Shown here: positions 1-6,820 of the stretch, piece after piece | Layout of the letters: the number at the start of each line of letters is the position of its first letter | Position numbering within the stretch: position 1 is the stretch's first letter | DNA from: Rickettsiales bacterium | GTDB lineage: Bacteria; Pseudomonadota; Alphaproteobacteria; Rickettsiales; UBA1997 | NCBI GenBank assembly: GCA_947496905.1 | Contig: CANMEW010000026.1 | Coordinates: forward strand, 1-13,971 | Length of the DNA stretch: 13,971 nt | Reading direction: 5' to 3' | Notes under the pieces: generated by a model | Told to the model about the DNA's origin: nothing | Seen by the model: only the letters and a program-made list of their open reading frames with translations | The model's database searches: none | Translations under genes and position numbers: made by a program

Positions 1-447
1 GTTGTTGCCGTTACCACTAGCAGCAATTCCGTAGGATGTAGTTCCCTGAGGTGTGATGCTGCCTGAGTTTGTTACCGTTGAATTATTAGTAATACTGATA
101 CCACGTCCGGAGTTTCCGGTGGTTAAAATTACTGCACCGTTGTCGTTAGTGATTTGGTTGTACGCGCCGGTAGACTTAATTCCGTAAGCGCTAGAGGTGG
201 CACCGGAATTTCCGGTGGTGATGATGTAAGTGTTTTTGATTTTATTTAAGGAGGAGCTGTTTCCTGACAAAGAGCTATTAATGCCGATGCTACTGGTACC
301 AGTATTGCCGTTGGTGTTGATGTTACCTGATGTTGTGTAATCAGTTTGACCGGCGGTGAGTGTTATGGCCGGCGCTTCACTTACGAAAAAAAATAAAAAA
401 CCTAATTTCGAGAGTGTTTTTAAGAAGCGGTGATTCTTCAAAAACAT
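1..447 (-). CDS. Secreted repeat protein, probable autotransporter passenger (5' part only)
   Basis: The frame is open from an ATG at 447 to the window edge, giving the first 149 residues; the rest lies outside. Residues 1-27 look like a Sec signal peptide: basic start (KNHRFLK), a hydrophobic FLFFF core and an A-P-A cleavage site. The mature part is very rich in G, S, T and N, with loose repeats that tend to end in G-I (around residues 50-56, 77-90, 109-117 and 132-141), including TTGNSG twice. This composition and a period of roughly 25-35 residues are typical of beta-helical passenger domains of type V autotransporters and other surface adhesins. The C-terminal beta-barrel that would prove this is not in the window. 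It lies 66 bp downstream of the bactofilin gene on the same strand, so it may be co-transcribed. No Shine-Dalgarno sequence is visible before the ATG. The function as an adhesin or surface protein is inferred. Confidence 0.75.
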   Translation of the reverse strand, partial: MFLKNHRFLKTLSKLGFLFFFVSEAPAITLTAGQTDYTTSGNINTNGNTGTSSIGINSSLSGNSSSLNKIKNTYIITTGNSGATSSAYGIKSTGAYNQITNDNGAVILTTGNSGRGISITNNSTVTNSGSITPQGTTSYGIAASGNGNN

Positions 448-513
448 CAGTTGGAGAGGGTTGAGAGTGTCAGTGTGTGGTAAGGTGGGAGAATTTAAGT
501 TTTAGCGCAGGCT

Positions 514-927
514 CTAAGAAACTTCCATTTTAAATTGACCATCGATGCAGGCTCCATCTTCAACAACAAGAGAATGATATTCGACATTCCCAGTAACCTT
601 AGCTTTGCCAGAAATACTAATATTTTTTGCTTTAATAGTGCCATCAAATCTACCTCTGATACTGAGTGACTCAGCAATTATTGTTCCATCAACAAAACCA
701 CTTTCTCGCAAGATTACAGAATGACTTTTGATAGATCCGCACACCGCGCCTTCAATCTCGATTAAACCGGCACTGACCAACTCACCGTCGATCCTTAAAT
801 CTCTAGCGATGATGGTTGGGGTTGATTTTGCACTGAAATTGATCGCTTCAAACTTCCTGACAATAGCATTACTGGCATTGTCATTACTAGAGACATTCAC
901 GGGCTTAACACTACTAACTGCTGACAT
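514..927 (-). CDS. Bactofilin (polymer-forming cytoskeletal protein)
   Basis: The protein has 137 residues. After about 35 variable residues comes a bactofilin domain made of short beta-helix turns with regularly spaced glycines: IDGELVSAG, IEGAVCGSI, GFVDGTI, IRGRFDGTI, ISGKAKVTGNV, DGACIDGQF. Bactofilins (BacA/CcmA family) polymerise without nucleotide and scaffold local cell-wall remodelling at the inner membrane. I chose the ATG at 927: the frame also reaches a TTG at 972, but that adds 15 residues with no family resemblance and a much longer overlap. A weak purine stretch (AAGAGA) precedes the ATG. The gene overlaps the end of the M23 peptidase gene by 14 bp, which suggests coupled translation. 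Pairing of a bactofilin with an M23 peptidase is a known cell-shape arrangement in Helicobacter and in stalked or budding alphaproteobacteria. Confidence 0.93.
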   Translation of the reverse strand: MSAVSSVKPVNVSSNDNASNAIVRKFEAINFSAKSTPTIIARDLRIDGELVSAGLIEIEGAVCGSIKSHSVILRESGFVDGTIIAESLSIRGRFDGTIKAKNISISGKAKVTGNVEYHSLVVEDGACIDGQFKMEVS

Positions 928-2131
928 ATTTCGAAAGTCTCTTGTCGTTAAATAAAGCTTGTCCTGCTTCAAGGAATTTTTTTGGATTTAAAGGTGTAGA
1001 CCCATACCTTACTTCGTAATGTAGGTGTGGCCCAGTGCTGCGCCCACTATTTCCTTGAAGAGCAATGACCTCTCCCTGCTTAACAAATTGACCTTCTTTT
1101 ACTTTAATTTCAGACAAATGTCCGTAACGAGTTGTGATGCCAAAACCGTGATCAATCACTATTGCATTCCCGTAATCACTAAACCTGCCAGCCAAAATAA
1201 CTTTACCCTTCGATGGGCTAATAATTTTTTCTTTTGCCACACCTACAAAATCCAATCCATGGTGCGAAGCTACGCCCTTAGTGATTGGATCACGCCTGGA
1301 ACCAAATCCACTTGAGATGTAGTAATTTTTCATCGGCTTAGAAAAAGGCAGAACATTCACCAAATTTTCTAGGACGATAAGGTAATCTATCTCATTGGTA
1401 AATTTGATTTTTTTAAAACTATCTGCTGCCGAAATAGTTTTAGATGATATTTCGATCGAAGTCTTATCGAGCAATGGGCCGCCCATTCTGTCGGTAATGC
1501 CAGCTTTTCCATTCAGAGATATTTCGCTGCCTTTGTTGTTAGAGGCTTTTTTGTGAGGCACCTTTCTTGGATTAAGTCCGGTAAGTATGATGGCGCTTTC
1601 AATTTTTTTAATTCTAGCTCGAGCGATTGACTGAATATTTGATAATTGATGATCCACATCCTTAACGCGATTCAATGTGTTTTTGTCTTTCCTAGAGAGA
1701 TCTTTTTCCTCTAAATTTTTTAACCTCTCCGACTTAACTTCTTCTGATGCTTTAACGTCGTGAATACCGCCAGTTGCTGAAGATAAATATTCATTAATTT
1801 TTTCTAACTTCTCGTTAACATCACTAAACTCTTTCTCAAAAAAACTGTTTACCGATTGTAGTTTATTTATCTCGCTAGACTTCGCGCTGATGACTTCATC
1901 ATATCTCAAAGATTGCATAAAGAGATTACCAACCCATGCAATAAATACTATTAACAAGGCTTGTGGGATCGGCCCTAGCGTAACACTTCTGATTTTTTCA
2001 TTAGTAACAAAAAGAATGGTCCTTTTTGTAAGAACAAACTTACAAGAACGAGCCAAACTTTTCGCTACTAATACTAAGCTAGACGAGATAGTATCTGATA
2101 TTTTTTTCTTCAAAAAATAACCTTTTCTCAT
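914..2131 (-). CDS. Membrane-anchored M23 (LytM) family peptidoglycan endopeptidase
   Basis: The protein has 405 residues. A basic cytoplasmic start is followed by one membrane segment at about 56-72 (ALLIVFIAWVGNLF). A charged region likely to form a coiled coil spans about 78-180, and the peptidase domain about 270-388. The catalytic set is complete: H290 and D294 in HHGLD, H338 in the YGHLS motif, and H369 and H371 in PHLHYE. Intact zinc ligands imply an active endopeptidase cutting peptide crosslinks in the periplasm, unlike EnvC/NlpD-type proteins, which have lost them. The layout (one membrane helix, coiled coil, C-terminal LytM) matches the bactofilin-associated peptidases LmdC and Csd1. 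The adjoining, overlapping bactofilin gene makes a local wall-shaping complex the best inference. The start is an ATG at 2131 with no clear ribosome binding site. It lies 43 bp downstream of the Skp-like gene. Confidence 0.93.
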   Translation of the reverse strand: MRKGYFLKKKISDTISSSLVLVAKSLARSCKFVLTKRTILFVTNEKIRSVTLGPIPQALLIVFIAWVGNLFMQSLRYDEVISAKSSEINKLQSVNSFFEKEFSDVNEKLEKINEYLSSATGGIHDVKASEEVKSERLKNLEEKDLSRKDKNTLNRVKDVDHQLSNIQSIARARIKKIESAIILTGLNPRKVPHKKASNNKGSEISLNGKAGITDRMGGPLLDKTSIEISSKTISAADSFKKIKFTNEIDYLIVLENLVNVLPFSKPMKNYYISSGFGSRRDPITKGVASHHGLDFVGVAKEKIISPSKGKVILAGRFSDYGNAIVIDHGFGITTRYGHLSEIKVKEGQFVKQGEVIALQGNSGRSTGPHLHYEVRYGSTPLNPKKFLEAGQALFNDKRLSKYVSS

Positions 2132-2174
2132 TCAATTTTTTAATTGCGTTACGATCACTCTTGAGCTGGGTTAA

Positions 2175-2696
2175 CTACTCAAATTTTACGTCAAATTTAG
2201 ATATTTTCTTGTTCAATCTTTTTAGGACTTCGGCAGAAATATCTAACTGATCTTTGTAGAACAGCGTTTGAGAAGCCGGAATGATGATGTCCAAATCCTG
2301 CTCTTTTGAAATATCGGCAATCAAGTCTTTGATCTTGTCGTTAATTTTGCCCATACTGTCCATTGAAGCTTTTTTCAAACTATTTTGCTTCTTATCGACA
2401 AAAGTTTTTAGCTCATCAATTTTCTTTTCAAAAGCCTTGGTTTCTTTCTCGAAAGCATCTTTCGAAAGTATGTTTCTTTTGGCCTCGAGCTTCTTCTGAT
2501 CAGACTCTAAGACATCTTGCTTCTTCGTTACTTCCTTTTGGTATTCATCCTGTTTTTTACTCACCTTACTCTGAATATCGCGCATCACAGCTGACTCTTT
2601 AATAATTTTTTCAACATCTAGAATTCCAACTCCGCCAGCAGTGGCATTGAGTGAAAAAAGCGCAAAAAATATGGATGTTATTAGGTACTTTTTCAT
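2175..2696 (-). CDS. skp: OmpH/Skp family periplasmic chaperone
   Basis: The protein has 173 residues. Residues 1-20 form a clear signal peptide (MKKYLITSIFFALFSLNATA, cleavage after A-T-A). The mature protein begins GGVGILDVEKII, the usual OmpH-family first strand, then has a long Lys/Glu-rich helical hairpin (about 45-125, many KKQ, EKE and KKL units) and the closing strand DLDIIIPASQTLFY. Skp trimers hold unfolded outer-membrane proteins in the periplasm on the way to BamA. The frame stays open 56 codons upstream, but the signal peptide fixes the ATG at 2696. In many Gram-negatives this gene sits between bamA and lpxD; here it heads a shape and envelope cluster and is divergent from folE. 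Sequence identity among Skp proteins is low, so the call rests on signal peptide, size and coiled-coil pattern. Confidence 0.88.
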   Translation of the reverse strand: MKKYLITSIFFALFSLNATAGGVGILDVEKIIKESAVMRDIQSKVSKKQDEYQKEVTKKQDVLESDQKKLEAKRNILSKDAFEKETKAFEKKIDELKTFVDKKQNSLKKASMDSMGKINDKIKDLIADISKEQDLDIIIPASQTLFYKDQLDISAEVLKRLNKKISKFDVKFE

Positions 2697-2922
2697 AGAT
2701 CTGATTTGATTGGTTAGGTTGAAGTGGTGATTGTAGTGGAGGGTTTCTGAATAGACTAAAGTTGCGAAATATCTGAAAGGCAAAAATTCGTCGGTCAACC
2801 TATTAGGAGAGAATTTTACTTTCAATAACGAATTCCTCGCGCTTGCAATTTGACGAGTCGCCACTTTAATGCCGCCGCCTCATTCAAGGCTTCCACTCCC
2901 CACATCAAACACCTCCCCCAAA
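2697..2922. other. Divergent intergenic region between the skp-like gene and folE
   Basis: This 226-bp spacer separates two divergently read genes and should contain promoters for both. On the minus strand a TACAAT hexamer at 2730-2735 resembles a -10 box 34 bp before the skp ATG, but the sequence 17 bp further upstream (2753-2758) is a poor -35. No consensus promoter is visible towards folE. No repeats, tRNA or terminator were seen. An in-frame ATG at 2869 would extend FolE by 18 Pro-rich residues; I treat this as leader. Confidence 0.4.
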
Positions 2923-3513
2923 ATGAAAAAAAATCCTCGCCCATCCTTAAAGGAAGCGGAAGCAGCGGTAAAAACTTTAATTGCTTGGGCTGGAGACGAC
3001 CCTGAACGCGAAGGCCTATTAGAAACTCCAAAGAGAGTTGCTAACGCGTACCGCGAATTTTTTGCTGGCTACGATGCTAATCCTGAAGAAATTTTGGGTA
3101 AAACTTTTGAAGAGATTGAAGGGTATGACGACATAGTTCTACTTAGAGACATGAGGATGGAGTCGCATTGCGAGCACCACATGGTGCCTTTCGTAGGCAA
3201 GGCACACATTGCTTACATTCCGAATAAAAAAGTGGTTGGAATCAGTAAAATTGCTCGCCTGTTGGACGTTTATTCTAAGCGCCTGCAAACACAAGAAACC
3301 ATGACTGCGCAAATCGCAGACACAATCAATAAAGTTTTAAAGCCAAAAGGAGTTGCGGTGTTAATTGACGCCAAACATCAATGCATGACTACGCGCGGGA
3401 TTCACAAAATTAACACTTCGACCATCACTAAAAGAATGATCGGCACGTTTAAAAGCGATCCCCAGATGGAGCAGAAGTTTCTGACCATGATCAACTTAAA
3501 AGAGCCGTGCTAG
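2923..3513 (+). CDS. folE: GTP cyclohydrolase I (FolE)
   Basis: The protein has 196 residues, the usual length for the family. It converts GTP to 7,8-dihydroneopterin triphosphate plus formate, the first step of folate biosynthesis (also used for queuosine), as a cytoplasmic homodecamer. Visible motifs are LLETPKRVANAYREFF near the N-terminus, the zinc-site signature MESHCEHHMVPF (Cys and His ligands), the second signature SKRLQTQETMTAQIA, and the third zinc Cys in HQCMTTRG. All catalytic and metal residues expected for a type IA enzyme are present. I chose the ATG at 2923 because the family homology starts there; an ATG at 2869 adds only low-complexity Pro/Ser sequence. The last 7 bp overlap maf, so the two are almost certainly co-transcribed. 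Confidence 0.97.
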   Translation: MKKNPRPSLKEAEAAVKTLIAWAGDDPEREGLLETPKRVANAYREFFAGYDANPEEILGKTFEEIEGYDDIVLLRDMRMESHCEHHMVPFVGKAHIAYIPNKKVVGISKIARLLDVYSKRLQTQETMTAQIADTINKVLKPKGVAVLIDAKHQCMTTRGIHKINTSTITKRMIGTFKSDPQMEQKFLTMINLKEPC

Positions 3514-4106
3514 TCAAACAGAGTCACGGTTTAATCCTAGCGTCCACTTCAGCGGTTAGAAAAAAAATTTTGGAGGAAGTGGGTCTAAAATTCAAAGTGA
3601 TCGCGCCAAATTTTGACGAAGACAAAGCCAAAAGAAAATGCTCCCTATCTCCAAAAAACTTGGCAATTTTTTTAGCACAACAGAAGGCTTTATCGATCAG
3701 CGTAAAATTCCCCAATTCTTATGTTATTGGCTCTGATCAAGTTTGTGAATTTGCGGAAAAGGAAATTTCGAAATCCAAAAATTGCGCTGAAGCAGCAAAG
3801 CAGCTTAAAAAACTTAATGACCAAATCCATTTTCAGAATAACGCCGTAGCAGTCGCACTTAATGGCAAAATTATTTTCAAAAATTTCTCACGTGTAAAAT
3901 TACAAATGAGAAAAATGAGCGATGATGAAATAGACAATTACGTAAAATTCGATCAACCATTTGGCTGCGCTGGCAGTTACAAATACGAATCTCTCGGCAA
4001 ACATCTTTTTGAGAAAATTTCTGGCGACTATTACTCCGTCCTTGGTCTCGCGATTCAACCCTTGCTGGCATTCTTACACAAACAAAAGCTGATCTCAATC
4101 AACTAA
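3507..4106 (+). CDS. maf: Maf family nucleotide pyrophosphatase, YceF-like
   Basis: The protein has 199 residues and starts at a GTG that lies inside the folE stop region; AAAAGAG just before it may serve as the ribosome binding site. Maf proteins hydrolyse non-canonical or modified nucleoside triphosphates to monophosphates in the cytoplasm. The substrate loop LILASTSAVRKKIL (9-22), the FDE element (36-38), the catalytic Asp77 in IGSDQVC, and the C-terminal GSYKYESLGKHLFEKISGDY region are visible. GSDQVC (rather than GADT), EIDNYV and GCAGSYKYE resemble E. coli YceF, which acts on 7-methyl-GTP, more than YhdE, which acts on dTTP and UTP; substrate choice is therefore inferred. It is followed after 6 bp by the TerC-family gene. 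Confidence 0.93.
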   Translation: MLVKQSHGLILASTSAVRKKILEEVGLKFKVIAPNFDEDKAKRKCSLSPKNLAIFLAQQKALSISVKFPNSYVIGSDQVCEFAEKEISKSKNCAEAAKQLKKLNDQIHFQNNAVAVALNGKIIFKNFSRVKLQMRKMSDDEIDNYVKFDQPFGCAGSYKYESLGKHLFEKISGDYYSVLGLAIQPLLAFLHKQKLISIN

Positions 4107-4112
4107 CCTTTC

Positions 4113-4829
4113 ATGGAATTTTTTACCTACGACATCATTTTCGGACTAGTCACACTAACATTTCTGGAAATCATCCTTGGTATCGACAACCTAATTTTTA
4201 TTGCTCTTGTCGTTAACAAACTCTCTCCAAAAAATCGCAAAACTGCACGCATCTTTGGCCTATCTCTAGCGTTGGTAATTAGAATCTTAATGTTACTTAC
4301 TCTGTCTTGGGTGATGACTCTGACTGACCCACTCTTTTATTTACGAGATGTCGGGTTTTCCTTCAAAGACCTACTACTAATATGCGGAGGATTATTCTTA
4401 ATAGTTAAAAGCGGATTGGAAATTTTTAGCGATGTGGTGTTCGGACTAAATTCCGCGCCAAAAGAAGATGGTAAGTTTAACGCTGGAAAAACCATCATAG
4501 CGGCCATTCTGCAAATCACTTTAATCGACTTTATCTTCTCTTTTGACTCAGTCATTACCGCAATTGGCATGACTAACAACATCCCAATAATCGTAGCTGC
4601 AATTGTCATTTCTATGATTCTGATGCTACTTGCATCCGAAACCATCAGCCATTTTTTACAAACCTACCCTTCGTTAAAAATCGTCGCCCTCGCTTTCATC
4701 TTCATGGTCGGAGTAATATTGCTAAGCGACGGTCTGCACATGCACATCTCGAAAGGTTATTTGTATTTCTCACTATTTTTCACCTTGGCCGTAGAATCCC
4801 TCAATATTGCTGCGCGAAAAAGACATTAA
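4113..4829 (+). CDS. TerC family integral membrane protein
   Basis: The protein has 238 residues and about seven hydrophobic segments. The two family signatures, each with acidic residues inside a membrane helix, are both present: LEIILGIDN at 18-26 and DFIFSFDS at 139-146. TerC proteins (Pfam family TerC; close to E. coli YgdQ and YoaE in size) are linked to metal ion export, notably manganese for the Alx/MntX branch, and to metalation of exported proteins. Despite the name, most members have no known role in tellurite resistance. The sequence does not tell which metal, if any, is moved. The start is an ATG 6 bp after the maf stop; the gene ends 4 bp before the lipoprotein gene. No Shine-Dalgarno sequence is visible. 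Confidence 0.92.
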   Translation: MEFFTYDIIFGLVTLTFLEIILGIDNLIFIALVVNKLSPKNRKTARIFGLSLALVIRILMLLTLSWVMTLTDPLFYLRDVGFSFKDLLLICGGLFLIVKSGLEIFSDVVFGLNSAPKEDGKFNAGKTIIAAILQITLIDFIFSFDSVITAIGMTNNIPIIVAAIVISMILMLLASETISHFLQTYPSLKIVALAFIFMVGVILLSDGLHMHISKGYLYFSLFFTLAVESLNIAARKRH

Positions 4830-4833
4830 TTTC

Positions 4834-5403
4834 ATGCTCAACGCCATCCTAACCGCACTCATTCTAACTCTAGCCTCCTGTAGCTCCAGCCCTAAAAAAG
4901 AAAGTCCGGTTATTTATTTCAGCAATGCCAGTTCAGACTTAATTAAAAATATTCAATGCAGCTGGGCAGAAAAAAATACTCTGAGCCTACCCGCATTGAC
5001 GCCCGGAGACAGCCGCAGTCAGTCTTTCTACATCAATAAAAAATCAGATTTTTTTGGCTTGATTAAAACCTCTTGGACCAATGCAGAAGGTCATTCAATC
5101 GTCAAAGAATTTTACTTTCAGGAAAAAAATCTGCCGAGCATTTCTGACCACGAAACTTACAGCTACGTTCAGCTCTATCTCGATCAAGACGATCTAGAAG
5201 TGGTTAGCAGTGATGTCGCAGACCTAAGTGGCAAAACTCGTAAAATGGATTTTTTGCTGACCAAATATCGCGAGGAAGCCGCGAATACTTGCGTTCCAAA
5301 TCACATACATACCTGCCCTGATCAAGCTGCCAAAACTTCTCTGATCAGAGTCCAGCCAAAAAATGACAGCTCCGTTCCGGGCTGGCTTACAAACTCTTAC
5401 TAA
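4834..5403 (+). CDS. Putative lipoprotein of unknown function
   Basis: The protein has 189 residues and I do not recognise it as a named family. It starts with a lipoprotein signal peptide: a hydrophobic stretch followed by the lipobox L-A-S-C with Cys16 as the lipidation site, then a Ser-rich linker. The mature part has alternating hydrophobic and polar residues suggesting a small beta-rich domain (PVIYFSNASSDLIKNIQCSW, KSDFFGLIKTSW, YSYVQLYLDQDDLEVV). Three more cysteines occur at 42, 153 and 161; the last two sit in a C-terminal CVPNHIHTC segment and could form a disulfide in the periplasm. I chose the ATG at 4834 because it gives the signal peptide; a TTG at 4807 would overlap terC. It lies 4 bp after terC and 7 bp before ugd, so it is part of the operon. 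Membrane location (inner or outer) cannot be settled. Confidence 0.8.
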   Translation: MLNAILTALILTLASCSSSPKKESPVIYFSNASSDLIKNIQCSWAEKNTLSLPALTPGDSRSQSFYINKKSDFFGLIKTSWTNAEGHSIVKEFYFQEKNLPSISDHETYSYVQLYLDQDDLEVVSSDVADLSGKTRKMDFLLTKYREEAANTCVPNHIHTCPDQAAKTSLIRVQPKNDSSVPGWLTNSY

Positions 5404-5410
5404 AGGATAA

Positions 5411-6730
5411 ATGAAAATCACCGTAATTGGCAGTGGCTATGTTGGACTGGTCTCGGGCATTTGCTTTGCGCAGCTAGGGCATGATGTCGCCTGTGTCGAC
5501 AATGACGAATCAAAAATTGCTAAATTAAAATCGGGAATCATTCCAATTTTTGAACCCGGTCTCAGTGAACTTCTAAAGAAGGTTACGCAAGCAAAGAAAA
5601 TCTCCTTCACCACCAATCTAAGTGATGGCTTGCTTGATTCCAGCGTTGCATTCATCGCAGTTGGAACACCGCAAGATGAAAATGGCAGCGCTGATCTTTC
5701 TTACGTTCTAGCGGCAGCAAAAGAAATCGCTCAGCTTTCAAATTCTTACAAACTTATCGTCACCAAATCCACCGTGCCAGCCGGCACCGGCGCTAAAATT
5801 AAAAAGCTGGTGAAGGAGCAAAATCCGCAACTCGATTTTTCCGTAGCATCAAATCCAGAATTTCTGCGTGAGGGCGCTGCCATTGACGACTTCATGAATC
5901 CAGACCGCATCGTCATTGGCTGCGAAGATGTTAAGTCGCAAAAAATTTTGTCAGAAATTTACGCCGACTTTCCGCCAGAAACGTTAATCGCAACCGACCT
6001 AATCACAGCCGAATTAATCAAATACGCCTCCAACTCCTTTTTGGCGACAAAAATTTCCTTCATTAATGAAATGGCTGACCTGTGCGAAATAGTTGGCGGA
6101 GACATCAAGCAACTTTCTTGCGCCATGGGATTGGACTCGCGCATTGGTAAAAAATTTTTAAATCCTGGACCAGGATTTGGTGGATCATGCTTCCCAAAGG
6201 ATATCATGGCCATTCTCAATGCAGCCAAGGAAAACAACGTTGAACTGTCCCTGATCAACTCCGTAATCACCTCCAATAGTCAGCGTAAAATCAAAATGGC
6301 CGACAAAATTCTGCAGGCCTTAAATGGAGAAATTGCCGGCAAAAAAATTGCCTTACTGGGCTTGGCCTTCAAAGCAAACACCGACGACATCCGCTATTCG
6401 CCAGCAATTGTCATCGCAAAAGAATTAGCAAAAAAAGGTGCTGATGTTTCCGCAACTGATCCCGAGGCAATCGAAAATTCACGCAAAGAATTAGCCGAGT
6501 TTAAAAATATTATTTTTTTTCAAGATGTTTACGAAGCCTTAAAGGGCGCAGATCTAATTGTGATTGCAACTGAGTGGGAAAATTACCAAAAGCTCGATTT
6601 GGAAAAAGTTAAGCAGCTAACTAAATCACGAAAAATTGTCGATCTCAGAAATTTGTTTGACGCTGAAGAAATGCGCGAACAAGGTTTTGAATATTCTTAC
6701 ATCGGTAAAAATCCCACCAAGTCCTCGTAG
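5411..6730 (+). CDS. ugd: UDP-glucose 6-dehydrogenase
   Basis: The protein has 439 residues, normal for the bacterial enzyme. It oxidises UDP-glucose to UDP-glucuronate with two NAD+, feeding capsule, exopolysaccharide or LPS sugars. Visible are the N-terminal Rossmann motif GSGYVG (7-12) with Asp30 binding the NAD ribose, GTPQ at 85-88, STVPAGTG at 120-127, NPEFLREG at 148-155, Lys204 in ELIKYASN, the catalytic Cys260 in GFGGSCFPKD with Asp264, and the C-terminal UDP-binding domain (GLAFKANTDDIRYSP). It is the only gene here with a good Shine-Dalgarno sequence (AAGGA before the ATG). Its last three sense codons and stop lie inside the 5' acceptor and D-arm sequence of the tRNA gene. No other exopolysaccharide gene is nearby, so the end product is unknown. 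Confidence 0.97.
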   Translation: MKITVIGSGYVGLVSGICFAQLGHDVACVDNDESKIAKLKSGIIPIFEPGLSELLKKVTQAKKISFTTNLSDGLLDSSVAFIAVGTPQDENGSADLSYVLAAAKEIAQLSNSYKLIVTKSTVPAGTGAKIKKLVKEQNPQLDFSVASNPEFLREGAAIDDFMNPDRIVIGCEDVKSQKILSEIYADFPPETLIATDLITAELIKYASNSFLATKISFINEMADLCEIVGGDIKQLSCAMGLDSRIGKKFLNPGPGFGGSCFPKDIMAILNAAKENNVELSLINSVITSNSQRKIKMADKILQALNGEIAGKKIALLGLAFKANTDDIRYSPAIVIAKELAKKGADVSATDPEAIENSRKELAEFKNIIFFQDVYEALKGADLIVIATEWENYQKLDLEKVKQLTKSRKIVDLRNLFDAEEMREQGFEYSYIGKNPTKSS

Positions 6731-6795
6731 CTCAGGGGATAGAGCATTGGTTTCCTAAACCATGTGCGCATGTTCGAGTCATGCCGAGGACACCA
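6721..6795 (+). tRNA. tRNA-Arg (anticodon CCT)
   Basis: A full cloverleaf can be drawn. The acceptor stem GTCCTCG (6721-6727) pairs with CGAGGAC (6785-6791) without mismatch. T8 and A9 are at 6728-6729. The D stem is GCTC (6730-6733) with GAGC (6742-6745). The anticodon stem 6747-6751 pairs with 6759-6763 except for a T-T at the first pair. The anticodon loop TTCCTAA carries CCT at 6754-6756. The T stem GCATG (6768-6772) pairs with CATGC (6780-6784) around the loop TTCGAGT. The discriminator is A6792, followed by an encoded CCA. It reads AGG arginine codons. Its first 10 bases overlap the end of ugd, and the carbonic anhydrase ATG follows 25 bp later, so it appears embedded in the protein operon and must be cut out of that transcript or have its own promoter. 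Confidence 0.96.
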
Positions 6796-6820
6796 CATCA
6801 TCAACTCCATAAATCAAATC

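Noticed and set aside
496..517. Possible further copy of the dispersed repeat after the bactofilin stop
   Set aside because: On the minus strand TAGAGCCTGCGCTAAAAC only loosely resembles TAGGAGCCTCTGCAAAAC; the match needs gaps and is too weak to call.
928..972. TTG start giving a 152-residue bactofilin
   Set aside because: The added 15 residues lie inside the M23 peptidase gene, have no family resemblance, and an ATG with a purine-rich leader is available at 927.
2697..2864. 56-codon upstream extension of the Skp-like protein
   Set aside because: The signal peptide begins at the ATG at 2696; an extension would bury it.
4113..4829. Tellurite resistance determinant
   Set aside because: No other ter genes are present; TerC family membership alone does not imply tellurite resistance.
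6764..6820. GTG start inside the tRNA for the carbonic anhydrase
   Set aside because: It falls in the tRNA variable region, and the protein's family similarity begins after the ATG at 6821.
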